A stretch of DNA of 45,798 nt from Thermoplasmata archaeon. Its GTDB lineage: Archaea > Thermoplasmatota > DTKX01 > VGTL01. A model generated the notes under the pieces. The model made no database searches. It worked only from the letters and a program-made list of their open reading frames with translations, and was not told where the DNA came from. The number at the start of each line of letters is the position of its first letter. Positions within the stretch are counted from its first letter, which is position 1. Where the stretch lies: contig JAWCLH010000022.1 of the NCBI GenBank assembly GCA_038851035.1, forward strand, positions 1 through 45,798. The letters run 5' to 3'. Shown piece after piece: positions 34,651 through 44,111 of the stretch. A program made the translations under genes and the position numbers.

Positions 34651-35538
34651 TCACAGCCCCGCCCTCATCATCAGCTCCGGGAGCTCCGAGGGCGTCGTCG
34701 CGACCCTGACGCCCGCCTGCGAGAGCGCCCTTATCTTGCTCTCCGCCGTTCCTCTCCCCCGCATCACGATCGCGCCTGCGTGCCCCATCCTCCTCCCGGG
34801 GGGAGCGGTCCTGCCGGCGATGTAGGCGAAGACCGGTTTCTTGAGACCGCTGCGGGCGATGTGCTCCGCGGCGAGCTCCTCCGCTGAGCCCCCTATCTCT
34901 CCGACCATGACGATGCTATCGGTCTCCGGGTCGCGGGCGAACATGTCTATGGCCTCGATGAAGCTCGTGCCCACGACTCGGTCACCGCCCAGCCCAATGC
35001 AGGTTGACTGGCCGTAGCCCGCCTGGGAAATGGCGCTGACGACCTCGTAGGTCAGCGTCCCGCTTCTAGACACCACACCGACCCTGCCGGGTCTGAACAC
35101 CGACGCAGGCATGATTCCGACCTTGGCCCTCTCGCCCGGTGATATCACTCCGGGCGTGTTGGGGCCCACGACAATGACCTGTTTGTAGTCCGCGTAGGCC
35201 ATTAGCTCCATCGCGTCGTGCACGGGGATGTGCTCCGTGATGACGACCACGACCTTTATACCATTCTCGATTGCCTCGTAGCATGAATCCTTGGCATAGG
35301 GCGCGGGTACGAAGATGATGGATGTGTTCGGCCTCGACTCGGGCGGGAGCCTTCTCATCGCCTCCGAGACCGAGTTGAACACGGGGACCCCCTCAACCGT
35401 CTGCCCGCCCTTCCCCGGCGTGACCCCCGCGACGACATTCGTTCCGTACTCCTTCATGGCCCTCGTGTGCTGGGTCCCCTGATGGCCCGTGATTCCGTGG
35501 ACGATCACTCTGGTGTTCCTGTCGAGAATGACAGCCAT
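34651..35538 (-). CDS. sucD: Succinate-CoA ligase, alpha subunit
   Basis: The 295-residue alpha subunit has a CoA-binding Rossmann domain ([70 protein letters not shown]) and a ligase domain with [21 protein letters not shown]-like [14 protein letters not shown] and the phosphohistidine segment [10 protein letters not shown]. With SucC it interconverts succinyl-CoA and succinate with nucleotide phosphorylation. The ATG at 35538 overlaps the sucC stop region (TGAGGATG arrangement) behind GGGGGTG; a GTG at 35547 would add three residues. Co-transcribed with sucC. Confidence 0.95.
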   Translation of the reverse strand: MAVILDRNTRVIVHGITGHQGTQHTRAMKEYGTNVVAGVTPGKGGQTVEGVPVFNSVSEAMRRLPPESRPNTSIIFVPAPYAKDSCYEAIENGIKVVVVITEHIPVHDAMELMAYADYKQVIVVGPNTPGVISPGERAKVGIMPASVFRPGRVGVVSRSGTLTYEVVSAISQAGYGQSTCIGLGGDRVVGTSFIEAIDMFARDPETDSIVMVGEIGGSAEELAAEHIARSGLKKPVFAYIAGRTAPPGRRMGHAGAIVMRGRGTAESKIRALSQAGVRVATTPSELPELMMRAGL

Positions 35539-35540
35539 CC

Positions 35541-36647
35541 TCAGCACCCCCTGCTGAGCTCAGAGGCCTTCCTGGCCCCCTCCTCCATCGTGGTTGCGGT
35601 GATCAGTCCCGCCTTGCTGAGAATCTCCCGGGCCCTCTCCTCGTACCAGCCCCTGATGCGCGCTACGACCGGCACATCGACCCCCTCGGTCCGGATAACC
35701 TCATTCACGCCCAGAGCCACCGTGTCGCACCTCGTGATTCCGCCGAAGATGTTCATGAAGATGACCGCAGGCCTCGCTTTCTTCAGAATTCTGAAGGCCT
35801 CCTTCACCTTCTCAGGATCATCCGTGCCGCCCAAGTCTAGGAATGTCCCTCCCCTCCCCCCGTGCAGCATCAGAGCGTCGAGCGTGGCCATCGTCAGCCC
35901 CGCGCCGTTGGCAATGACGCCGATGTTCCCGTCGAGCTGGACGAAAGAGATTCCCTGCTCCCTCGCCTCCCTCTCCAGGGGGGTCAGGTCCGGCTCCCCT
36001 TCCTTATACTCTGGGTGGCGGAAGAGGGCGTCGTCGTCAATTATCGCCTTTGCGTCGCCCGCCACAACCCTCCCCTCGGGCGTGATGGCGAGGGGGTTGA
36101 TCTCGAGGAGCTCGGCGTCCTCGGCCTTGAATGCCGTGTAGAGCCTCCTCGCGACATCCGTGACCTGCCCGGCGAGGGATTTGTCGAGGCCGAGCGCGAG
36201 GGCCATGTCCCTGAGCTGGAAGGGCTGGAGCCCGATGAGGGGGCTGATGTGCGTTTTGAATATCTTCTCCTCCGGCACACTCTCGATTTCCATCCCGCCC
36301 TCGGAGCTGGCCATCAGCAGGGGCATCCCGGCCTCCCGGTCCACCATGATGCTCAGGTAGAGCTCCCTCGCGATGTTGATCTTCTCTGCGACGAGCACGC
36401 TCCTGACCCTAAAGCCCTTTATCTCCATCCCGAGAATTTCGGAGGCGCGCTGCCTAGCCTCCTCGAGGCTACGCGCGAATTTCACACCCCCGGCCTTACC
36501 CCTACCCCCCACGGGAACTAGGGCCTTGAGAACGACCTCGCCCGGTATCGCTGTTATCTCGTCTGGGCTGGAAACCGCCCTCCCGGAAGGGACGGGAACG
36601 CCGTGCCGGGCTAGTAGCTCCCTGCCGCGGTCCTCCATCAGCTTCAT
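35541..36647 (-). CDS. sucC: Succinate-CoA ligase, beta subunit
   Basis: The 368-residue protein has an ATP-grasp N-terminal part (RGRELLARHGVPVPSGRAV, VVLKALVPVGGRGKAGGVKFA, LVAEKINIARELYLSIMVDRE, AELLEINPLAI, VVAGDAKAIIDDDALFRHP) and a ligase domain (FVQLDGNIGVIANGAGLTMA, GTFLDLGGTDDPEKVKEAF, VIFMNIFGGITRCDTVA, VPVVARIRGWYEERAREIL). It binds nucleotide and succinate and works with SucD in the TCA cycle or reverse reactions. The start is ATG 36647 with GTGAT upstream and an AT-rich promoter at 36680-36693. The length is slightly shorter than the ~385-residue bacterial enzyme, as is common in archaea. Confidence 0.96.
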   Translation of the reverse strand: MKLMEDRGRELLARHGVPVPSGRAVSSPDEITAIPGEVVLKALVPVGGRGKAGGVKFARSLEEARQRASEILGMEIKGFRVRSVLVAEKINIARELYLSIMVDREAGMPLLMASSEGGMEIESVPEEKIFKTHISPLIGLQPFQLRDMALALGLDKSLAGQVTDVARRLYTAFKAEDAELLEINPLAITPEGRVVAGDAKAIIDDDALFRHPEYKEGEPDLTPLEREAREQGISFVQLDGNIGVIANGAGLTMATLDALMLHGGRGGTFLDLGGTDDPEKVKEAFRILKKARPAVIFMNIFGGITRCDTVALGVNEVIRTEGVDVPVVARIRGWYEERAREILSKAGLITATTMEEGARKASELSRGC

Positions 36648-36679
36648 GATATCACGTATTCAGGAGCATGGAAAAAGAG

Positions 36680-36693
36680 TTATAAATAAATTT
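36680..36693 (-). promoter_or_regulatory. TATA element for sucCD
   Basis: Minus-strand AAATTTATTTATAA sits ~35-45 nt before the sucC ATG. It is one of the clearest TATA boxes in the window and predicts a leader of ~10-15 nt. Confidence 0.6.
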
Positions 36694-36892
36694 CAAAGGC
36701 GTGAGCGGGCGCGAACGCGGTTCGAACGGACAACGAGGGCGTGCCGTCGAGGAACGCAGGTCGGAATTCGGCACGGGCGGCAACCGACGGAAAGCGCGGC
36801 CCCCAATAACTCCACATCTACATACCTCAAAATCTTCATAATTTCATCTACTTTAAAAATTTGACTATTTATAAATATCGATACAATCTATA

Positions 36893-36912
36893 AGATTAAA
36901 TATATTTTATGG
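36893..36912 (+). promoter_or_regulatory. AT-rich promoter of the first surface protein
   Basis: The stretch 36800-36945 is strikingly AT-rich in a GC-rich chromosome. Within it, ATTAAATATATTTTA is placed ~40 nt before the ATG 36944, and a GGTGATGAT ribosome site directly precedes the start. Confidence 0.5.
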
Positions 36913-36943
36913 TATATTCCTAATAAGCGACGTTGGTGATGAT

Positions 36944-39900
36944 ATGAGGGACATAAAACTGAATATAATGGCTGTCACGATAGGGCTTCTTTTGCCGCTA
37001 TTGCCAATGACTGCCCCGCATAGCTCTGCCGATAACATACAAATCGTCGTAAACAAATTCAGCAACGGCCTCTCCGAGCTGAACGTCGACTTCACCTACG
37101 GCGGAACGAACACCAAAAACAGCCTCTCTCTCCAGACCGGCCTAATTCTGAACAGCGTCGAGCTCAAGGTCTCAACGGCGGCGATGCCCGGGGCGGAGAA
37201 GAGCTACCCGACCAACGTCGTCGTTGACTTTGGAGGCGACGATAAGCCCGAGTGGAGCTTCTCGGGGAAGGGCTATGGCCCTTTGGGCCGCCAGACCGTT
37301 TTCATAAATAACCTGCCCTACATGAACGCCAGCATACCGTTCGGCGGTGGCTACAACGACAGTGTCGCGATTCGCCTGCCCAAGAGCGCGCATGTGACGA
37401 AGGCGACGATGAACCTCAGTGCGGGCCAGAGAATCGGGGACCCGGGCAAGGTGCTGGTGATATGGGCGACCTACACCGGCTACGGCTGGGACTCCGACCT
37501 CCCCAAGAAGCTCAGGGCCTTTACCAGCGACTTCTCGACCGTGGACAGCTACGACGGCCGCTCCGGCACCCCCGACTGGGCCACGGTCTCAAAGTACGGC
37601 AATATCCTGGTCTGGAGCGATTGGTACTTCTGGTACGGCTTCCAGAACGGGGCCGAGCTCGGGGACCTGATGGCAAATTATGTAGACGCGGGTGGCTCAC
37701 TCGTTCTGGCGACCTACGCGATGTATCAGTATGGTAATTTCTATCTGAGCGGCCGCTTCCTGTCTGAGAACTACTATGCCATCCAGCCGACCCAGTCCAT
37801 CGTGTATCATAACCCCTCCATAGGCACCATTGACCAGCCCGGCCACCCGGTGATGGCCAATGTCAGCAACATCTACTTCCCGAGCGGCTACACCTACGGC
37901 ATCTACCAGACCGGCGTCGCCGAGGGAGCCAAGGCGATATCGCACTGGAACAGCGGAATGATACTGGCCGCGGAGAAGAACATCGGCGGGACTGACAGGG
38001 TCGACATCAACCTGATGCCCGTGTCGTCGGACACATCCTACTACTACTCCTGCTACGCCGGAGACGGCGACGACCTCTTTAGGAACGCGCTCATATACGG
38101 CGGCAGGAAGCCCTTCACCGGGGCCGTGAATATCCTGAACGACTCCACGGAGGAGTTCAACAGGACCGCTTTCTCCGGCAACTACACATTCCCCGACTTC
38201 TCCGACATGCTGAACTCCTATCTGGCGAGCGCGAGTGTGAGCTACAGGGACGCCTATGGCAACGAGTTCGTGGACATCCCGATATACGTGAGCGGCCCCG
38301 CCGCCAGCCGCGTCAGGTTCGACAGTCTTGAGATTCTCTACGACTACACCAAGGACATTAAAGAGAATCCGTACGAGGGCGACCTGACCTCCTCGCTCAA
38401 CGACATGATGTCCACCGTGCAGGGCCCGAATAATATAACAATCCCGATATACATCAGCAGCTCCAGCAGCGGCCGGGTCAGGCTCCACTCGCTCAGAATC
38501 ACAGCAACGCCTCCCATCCACCCCCCGACAATCAAGCGCTTCTGGCCCGATGCAGAGACAGTGGTCGAGGAGAACACGGAGGTGGAGTTCGGGGTCGATG
38601 TGGTTGACATCTACGGAAACCCGGTGACCATCAAGTGGTTCCACAACGCTGATGAGCTCGTCGGACAGACCAGGGAGAGGGTGAAGATAATGTTCGACTA
38701 TGATTCCGCCGGCCTCCACACTGTCACGGTCCGCATAGAGAATGGCCTCCGGCCGACGGAGCAGACATGGAACGTGACCGTGCTCGACGTGAATCGCGAG
38801 CCGGTGATAGACACATTCCTCCCGGTGAGCAACCCAACGGTCAGGGAGAACGAGACGGTTGAGTTCAGCGTGGGCGCGAGCGATCCTGACGGCGACCCCC
38901 TCTCGTACCGGTGGGCGCTGGACGGGAAGGTGCTGATGAAGGAGACCAGGAGTGCCTTCAACTACACCCCCGATTTCTTCAGCGCCGGGACCCACGCGGT
39001 CACGGTCACCGCCAGCGACCCCGGGGGTCTCACGGCGGCGAAGAAGTGGGACGTGACAGTCGAGAACGTGAACGTCAGGCCGGTGATATCCTCCTACTCT
39101 CCCAAGACGAACCCTAGGATAAAGGAAACCCAGAACTGGACTTTCTCGGCCAAGGGTTTCGACCAGGACGAGGGGACCCTCCTCACGATGACCTGGTACC
39201 TTGACGGGAACCAGGTCTACATAGGAGAATCATATACCTATAGGACCGATTTTAAGTCCGCAGGCCTGCGGAGTGTGAAGGTCGTGGTCTCCGATGGCGA
39301 GCTATCCGACTCCCACGAGTGGCTCGTCACGGTGGACAACTGGAATAGGCCACCGGAGCCTTACATCGACTCTCCGAGGGAGAAGCTGGAGTTCATGGAG
39401 GGCGACGTAATACAGTTCAGCGCGGCCTCGACCACCGACCCGGACGAGGAGGAGCTGAGCTTCGTCTGGAGGGAAGGGAGCACCGTTCTCTCAAACGATG
39501 TGGAGTTCCAGAGGGCGTTGCCCCGCGGCCTTCATACGGTGACGCTCGAGGTCAGGGACCCGTACGGCGCGACCAACTCGACCTCCGTCAGAATTCGGGT
39601 CAGGTACATCGAGCTTGCGGTCCTTCTAGGAGTTTCCAGACTCGACCCCCGCGCCGGGGACGCAATCGACGTTGTTGTCACATTCACAAATATAGGCGAC
39701 GCCGAAGCCACAGATGTCGGCCTGACCGTCCTTGTGGACGGCCGGACCCTCGGTTCCGACACAATCAAGTCCCTCGCGCCGGGTGGGGTGGAGGTGAGGG
39801 TCTTCCAGTGGAAGGCGACGAGGGGAGACCACACCCTCTCGGCGAAGGTCGGGGGGAGCGAGTGGAGCAAGAGTGTGACGGTCGCGTCCGCCCCGCCTCC

Positions 39901-40003
39901 GGCGGCGGGCCCCGGAGTGGAGACCTACATGTGGCCAAGCCTTTTGATAGTGATTGCGGTCCTGCTGTTCGGATGGGGGGCGATGGTGCTGCGGAAGAGG
40001 TGA
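36944..40003 (+). CDS. Large anchored surface protein 1: GATase-like insert, PKD/Ig-like repeats, CARDB-like domain
   Basis: The 1019-residue protein is predicted to be extracellular. Residues 1-29 are a signal peptide. An N-terminal family domain (~30-160, DFTYGGTNTKNSLSLQTGLI, VVDFGGDDKPEWSFSGKGYG) is followed by an insert at ~165-388 with a flavodoxin or ThuA/glutamine-amidotransferase-like pattern (KVLVIWATYTGY, LMANYVDAGGSLVLATYA, DLFRNALIYGG), but no catalytic Cys triad is evident. A conserved beta region (~390-522) precedes four PKD/Ig-like domains (~524-890, e.g. RENETVEFSVGASDPDGDPL). A CARDB-like domain follows (~891-975, FTNIGDAEATDVGLTVLVDG), then a transmembrane helix (~997-1014) and basic RKR tail. 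Several N-glycosylation sequons are present. A role in the cell envelope or adhesion is inference. Confidence 0.85.
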   Translation: MRDIKLNIMAVTIGLLLPLLPMTAPHSSADNIQIVVNKFSNGLSELNVDFTYGGTNTKNSLSLQTGLILNSVELKVSTAAMPGAEKSYPTNVVVDFGGDDKPEWSFSGKGYGPLGRQTVFINNLPYMNASIPFGGGYNDSVAIRLPKSAHVTKATMNLSAGQRIGDPGKVLVIWATYTGYGWDSDLPKKLRAFTSDFSTVDSYDGRSGTPDWATVSKYGNILVWSDWYFWYGFQNGAELGDLMANYVDAGGSLVLATYAMYQYGNFYLSGRFLSENYYAIQPTQSIVYHNPSIGTIDQPGHPVMANVSNIYFPSGYTYGIYQTGVAEGAKAISHWNSGMILAAEKNIGGTDRVDINLMPVSSDTSYYYSCYAGDGDDLFRNALIYGGRKPFTGAVNILNDSTEEFNRTAFSGNYTFPDFSDMLNSYLASASVSYRDAYGNEFVDIPIYVSGPAASRVRFDSLEILYDYTKDIKENPYEGDLTSSLNDMMSTVQGPNNITIPIYISSSSSGRVRLHSLRITATPPIHPPTIKRFWPDAETVVEENTEVEFGVDVVDIYGNPVTIKWFHNADELVGQTRERVKIMFDYDSAGLHTVTVRIENGLRPTEQTWNVTVLDVNREPVIDTFLPVSNPTVRENETVEFSVGASDPDGDPLSYRWALDGKVLMKETRSAFNYTPDFFSAGTHAVTVTASDPGGLTAAKKWDVTVENVNVRPVISSYSPKTNPRIKETQNWTFSAKGFDQDEGTLLTMTWYLDGNQVYIGESYTYRTDFKSAGLRSVKVVVSDGELSDSHEWLVTVDNWNRPPEPYIDSPREKLEFMEGDVIQFSAASTTDPDEEELSFVWREGSTVLSNDVEFQRALPRGLHTVTLEVRDPYGATNSTSVRIRVRYIELAVLLGVSRLDPRAGDAIDVVVTFTNIGDAEATDVGLTVLVDGRTLGSDTIKSLAPGGVEVRVFQWKATRGDHTLSAKVGGSEWSKSVTVASAPPPAAGPGVETYMWPSLLIVIAVLLFGWGAMVLRKR

Positions 40004-40142
40004 GCAACCCTCAACCGGCGGATTGAGGCCGAGGGAGCTAACTAGTAGGGCTGGGGGTGGGTCCACCGCCCGGCTCCACGCTGGGAATTCCAGCGGTCCT
40101 CCTCCCCCGACCGTTGCGGCCGTGCTTTGAGGAAGGTGGGGT

Positions 40143-40862
40143 ATGAGCGCTACAGAGCTTCTCTACATGGCGGGCGTTGAGGGGAACTACATAAAGGAGT
40201 TCGAGGCCGTTGTCACGGAGAGGGGGCCCGGATGGGTCGCCCTCGACCGGACCGCTTTCTACCCCGAGGGCGGGGGCCAGCCGTCGGACACGGGCGAGCT
40301 GGTCTTCGAGGGCGGGCGGGCGCGCGTCACGGACGTCCAGAAGAGGGACACCGTCCGGCACTTCATCGACGGCGAGCTGCCGCAGCATGTGAAGTCCGTG
40401 AGGGGCATTCTCGATTGGGAGAGGCGATATGCCCACATGCGAATGCACACCGCCCAGCACGTTCTTTCCGGAGTGGTCTTTGACAGGTTCGGGGCCAGGA
40501 CAGTCGGGAACCAAATATACTCGGACCGCTCGCGCATCGACTTCTTCCCCCTCGCCCTCGCCCCGGAGGACCTCGAGAGTCTGGAGGAGGCTTGCAACAG
40601 CATCTTTGCCAGAAACGTGCCGCTGGAAATATACGAAGAGGACAGGGCCGAGCTCGAGAAAAGGGTTAATGCGGGGAGGGTCAGTCTCGACCTACTTCCG
40701 AAGTCTGCTAGGAGGATCCGTATAGTTAAGATAGGCGAGTTCGACGTCTGCCCCTGCGCGGGGACCCACGTTCGAACCACGGCCGAAATCGGCAGGATGA
40801 AGATAATCAAGAAAGAGAGCAAGGGCAGGGACAGGGAGAGGTTGGTCTACACCCTTGTTTAA
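40143..40862 (+). CDS. alaX: Alanyl-tRNA editing protein AlaX (AlaX-M type)
   Basis: The 239-residue protein matches the free-standing alanyl-tRNA editing domain plus the N-terminal beta domain typical of AlaX-M. It hydrolyses mischarged Ser-tRNA(Ala) (and possibly Gly). The zinc site is visible as HTAQH (HxxxH) and CAGTH (CxxxH); TAFYPEGGGQPSDTGEL is the conserved glycine-rich loop. Other segments: KRDTVRHFIDGELP, LDWERRYAHMRMHTAQHVLSG and IGRMKIIKKESKGRDRERLVY. The start is ATG 40143 after GGAAGGTGGGG. It lies alone between two paralogous surface-protein genes and has no functional link to them that I can see. Confidence 0.94.
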   Translation: MSATELLYMAGVEGNYIKEFEAVVTERGPGWVALDRTAFYPEGGGQPSDTGELVFEGGRARVTDVQKRDTVRHFIDGELPQHVKSVRGILDWERRYAHMRMHTAQHVLSGVVFDRFGARTVGNQIYSDRSRIDFFPLALAPEDLESLEEACNSIFARNVPLEIYEEDRAELEKRVNAGRVSLDLLPKSARRIRIVKIGEFDVCPCAGTHVRTTAEIGRMKIIKKESKGRDRERLVYTLV

Positions 40863-40950
40863 GCAGTGGGCAGGGGGAACGCCTGCTGGGGGAGGGGATG
40901 AGCGGCGGCGAGTGCCCCGGGGCTTCATAGCGCGCTCCAGCAACGGAGGG

Positions 40951-40985
40951 TTATTAAATTTTTTTATAGTAGGAAAATTTAAAAT
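40951..40985 (+). promoter_or_regulatory. AT-rich promoter of the second surface protein
   Basis: TTATTAAATTTTTTTATAG and AAAATTTAAAAT lie ~40-70 nt before the preferred ATG 41023. Like the other two genes of this family, the start follows an exceptional AT-rich block. Confidence 0.5.
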
Positions 40986-41022
40986 AGGCAATAATATTAT
41001 GAGGCTTCAAATGGTGAACTAT

Positions 41023-43932
41023 ATGACCCGGCACGCAAGCATAATACTAGCTCTCGGACTAGTTGCCCCTTTGCTGGTGGTTTACGCGCCCCCGGCCTCG
41101 GCGGCGAATATAACGAAGACCATCGAGACCTTCGATGGAGTGAAATCCGAGATTAAGGCCGACTTCCAGTACGGCGGCACGGACAAGAGCAACGCCCTAT
41201 CCATCCAGACGGGTCTGATTATCCAGAACGCTTCCCTTAAGACAACCACGGCCGAGCTCTCCCCCGACAGGAGCGACTACCCGACGAATGTGAGCGTCGA
41301 CTTCGGCGGCGACCAGAAGCCGGAGTGGGCCTTCGTGGGCAAGGGCTACGGTAGCTGGGGCCTCCAAGACACTTTCCCTTCGGGAAGTAAAAACATTTCC
41401 CTTACGTGTGGCCTCAACGGCACCACATCGACCAGTGTCTACCTGCCCCAAAAGGCAGATGTAAAGAAAGCGAATATGACGATAAAGAGCGCACCTCTCG
41501 CGGAGCTGGTCGAGCTGACGGGCGGGACGAGCACCAACGTCTATCCCTTCGGCTCGGGGACTACGTGGAGGTTCCAGTGGCTCTACACAGCGGCGGAAAT
41601 CAAGGGCTCCGGAATCATCGACAAAGTCGGCTGGAAGGTCCAGTCAGGCTATGGAATAGGAGGCTCAGGAACCCTCACTGGCTTCAAGATGCTCTTCTGC
41701 AACACACCCATTACTGGTCTGACCACCACCTTTGCCAACAATTACGGCGGCAACACTCCCCAGAAGGTCATTGACACCGCGAGCTACGACATAAAAGAAT
41801 CCGGTGGCTGGCTCGAGATCGACCCGCCGGACGAGTTCTTCTATGACAACTCCAAAAACCTTCTGATTGAGATATCGTTTACTGGGAAGACGGGCACCAG
41901 CTTCGGCCTCGCCGCGGGGACCGTCTCTGACGGGACTGGCGCCCGGAGGGCCTGGTCCTCCAGCTCCGCAGACTCACCAACCGGCTCGGTTGATTCCAGC
42001 GCTTATAGATACGACGTTAGAATCTACATCAGCGGCAAGGCCTTCAACCTCTCCGTGGACATCTGCAACGACACAGTAATTGATTATCAGACCACCACGC
42101 CGCCCCTGAACGGGACGGAGGTGGTCTTCACGGAGGCCCTGAGGGACTTCATGACGACAGCCGAAGTCAATTTCACCGACCCCTACGGAAACGCCTTCGT
42201 GGCCTTTCCCATTATAATCAACATGCAGTGGGGCGGGAAGATAACTCTGCTCAACATGAGCATTGTCTACGAATCCACCGCCGAAATTCGGCTGAATCCA
42301 TACGATGGCGATTTAGCGACCTCCCTCAACGAGCTTATGTCCACGAAGCAAGGGCCTGAGAACCTGACGATACCGATATACATATCGAGCACGACCCCGG
42401 GCAGGGTCTGGCTGCACTCGCTGAAGATAACCGCGGTTCCGCCTATCCACGCGCCGACAATAAAGCGCTTCTGGCCGGACGAGGAGACGCAGGTCGAGGA
42501 GAACACCGAGCTCGAGTTCGGAATCGATGTTGAGGACATCTACGGGAATCCCGTGAGCATCCAGTGGTACTACAACGAGGAGCCGATGGAGGGCGAGACT
42601 GGGAGCAGAATCAAGCTTTTCTTTGACTACGACTCTGCGGGCTTGCACACCGTTAAGGTGAGGGTGGAGAACGGGCTCCGCGCAGCGGAGCAGCGGTGGA
42701 ACATCACGGTGGTGGATATCAACCGAGAGCCCGTGATAGAGAGTCATCTTCCTGTGACCAATCCCACGGTTAGGGAGAACGAGACCGTGGAGTTCAGCGT
42801 TGAGGCGAGCGACCCAGACGGGGACCCGCTGAGCTACCAGTGGTCGCTGGACAGGAAGGTGCAGATGAAGGAGAACGGGAGCAGGTACAGGTACACGCCC
42901 GACTTTTTCAGTGCGGGGACGCACACAGTGATGGTGACTGTGAGCGACCCAGGCGGGCTGACTGCGACGAAGAAGTGGGACGTGACTGTGGAGAATGTGA
43001 ATGTGGCGCCCGTGATAGTTGCGTATTCTCCCAAGACGAACCCGAGGATAAGGGAGACGCAGAGCTGGACTTTCTCTGCGACTGGGGCTGACCAAGACGA
43101 GGGCACGCTTCTGACGATGACGTGGTATTTGGACGGGGCTCAGGTGTACATAGGGGAGAGCTACACCTACAAGACGAATTTCAAATCTGCGGGCCAGCAC
43201 AAGGTGAAGGTTGTGGTGTCGGACGGGGAGCTGAGCGACTCGTACGAGTGGCTGGTGACTGTGGACAATTGGAATAGGGCTCCGGAGCCGGTGATAGACT
43301 CACCGAGGGAGAGGCTGGAGTACATAGAGGGGGAGCAGATACAGTTCAGTGCGGTATCGAGCAGCGACCCGGACGAGGAGGAGCTGACGTATGTTTGGAA
43401 GGAGGGGGATACCGTTCTCTCGAGCGAGGCGCAGTTCCAGACGGCGCTCCCGCGCGGCCTGCACACGATAGTGCTCGAGGTCACGGACGTGATGGGTGCG
43501 AAGAACAGCACGTCGGTGAGGGTGCGGGTGAGGTATGTCGAGATTGCGGTGATCATGGGTCTGTCGCGGATGGACATCCGCGCTGGGGACAGGGTGGAGG
43601 TCATAGTGACAGTGACGAACATCGGCGACGCGCCCGCGGCCGAGCTGAGTGTCGAGCTTCTTGTGGACGGTCGCAGTCTTGGGACTGAGAGCATCCCTGC
43701 GCTGGGTGCTGGGGAGACGGTGAGGCAGTTCTTCCAATGGAAGGCGGTGAAGGGAGAGCACACCTTCACGGCCAAGATTGGCGAGAGCAGCTGGGAGAAG
43801 GTAGCGGTTGTGGAGCCGGCGCCGCCGGTGGAGGCGGGTGCGGGCGTCGAAGCATACCTCTGGCCCCTGCTCATCATCGTTCTAATAGTTCTTCTCATCG
43901 CTTGGGGAGCGGTGGTCATGCGTAAAAAGTAG
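41023..43932 (+). CDS. Large anchored surface protein 2: alternative beta-sandwich insert, PKD/Ig-like repeats, CARDB-like domain
   Basis: The protein has 969 residues from ATG 41023 (MTRHASIILALGLVAPLLVV signal peptide; GGTGA upstream). In-frame ATGs at 40999 and 41011 are alternatives. The N-terminal family domain is shared with the flanking paralogues (DFQYGGTDKSNALSIQTGLI, DFGGDQKPEWAFVGKGYG). At the point where paralogues 1 and 3 carry a GATase-like domain it has a different, probably beta-sandwich insert (YPFGSGTTWRFQWLYTAAEI, DNSKNLLIEISFTGKTG). The rest matches paralogue 1: beta region, four PKD/Ig-like domains, CARDB-like domain (VTNIGDAPAAELSVELLVDG), transmembrane helix near the end and basic RKK tail. 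Synonymous codon choice changes noticeably from about 42840 on, towards G- and T-ending codons. Confidence 0.85.
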   Translation: MTRHASIILALGLVAPLLVVYAPPASAANITKTIETFDGVKSEIKADFQYGGTDKSNALSIQTGLIIQNASLKTTTAELSPDRSDYPTNVSVDFGGDQKPEWAFVGKGYGSWGLQDTFPSGSKNISLTCGLNGTTSTSVYLPQKADVKKANMTIKSAPLAELVELTGGTSTNVYPFGSGTTWRFQWLYTAAEIKGSGIIDKVGWKVQSGYGIGGSGTLTGFKMLFCNTPITGLTTTFANNYGGNTPQKVIDTASYDIKESGGWLEIDPPDEFFYDNSKNLLIEISFTGKTGTSFGLAAGTVSDGTGARRAWSSSSADSPTGSVDSSAYRYDVRIYISGKAFNLSVDICNDTVIDYQTTTPPLNGTEVVFTEALRDFMTTAEVNFTDPYGNAFVAFPIIINMQWGGKITLLNMSIVYESTAEIRLNPYDGDLATSLNELMSTKQGPENLTIPIYISSTTPGRVWLHSLKITAVPPIHAPTIKRFWPDEETQVEENTELEFGIDVEDIYGNPVSIQWYYNEEPMEGETGSRIKLFFDYDSAGLHTVKVRVENGLRAAEQRWNITVVDINREPVIESHLPVTNPTVRENETVEFSVEASDPDGDPLSYQWSLDRKVQMKENGSRYRYTPDFFSAGTHTVMVTVSDPGGLTATKKWDVTVENVNVAPVIVAYSPKTNPRIRETQSWTFSATGADQDEGTLLTMTWYLDGAQVYIGESYTYKTNFKSAGQHKVKVVVSDGELSDSYEWLVTVDNWNRAPEPVIDSPRERLEYIEGEQIQFSAVSSSDPDEEELTYVWKEGDTVLSSEAQFQTALPRGLHTIVLEVTDVMGAKNSTSVRVRVRYVEIAVIMGLSRMDIRAGDRVEVIVTVTNIGDAPAAELSVELLVDGRSLGTESIPALGAGETVRQFFQWKAVKGEHTFTAKIGESSWEKVAVVEPAPPVEAGAGVEAYLWPLLIIVLIVLLIAWGAVVMRKK
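42445..42574 (+). repeat. Near-identical block shared with 45669-45798
   Basis: This 130-bp segment matches 45669-45798 at 129 of 130 positions by eye (one difference, ACAATAAAG versus ACGATAAAG). The flanking sequence of the two genes differs heavily. The second copy reaches the window edge, so the true length is unknown. Confidence 0.85.
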
Positions 43933-44056
43933 CGGGTGTGGTTGAAAGGAAAGAGCGGGGTTACGGACCGCTCGGCAAACGCAGCCACCGCTCGGGAGAG
44001 GATTCTGTCGAGACTGGAGCCCTCCGGGGGCCCGGGATTTTGAGACCCGCACTACA

Positions 44057-44068
44057 AATAATATATAG
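44057..44068 (+). promoter_or_regulatory. TATA element of the third surface protein
   Basis: AATAATATATAG lies ~50 nt before ATG 44112. The leader of ~24 nt contains GGGGGTG as ribosome site. Confidence 0.6.
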
Positions 44069-44111
44069 CCATAGAGAGGGTAGGGGAAGTTGCTAGTACG
44101 GGGGGTGCTTT

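Noticed and set aside
36690-36800. Possible tRNA or other RNA around the GGTTCGAAC motif
   Set aside because: The T-loop-like motif stands alone; no acceptor, D or anticodon arms can be paired on either strand.
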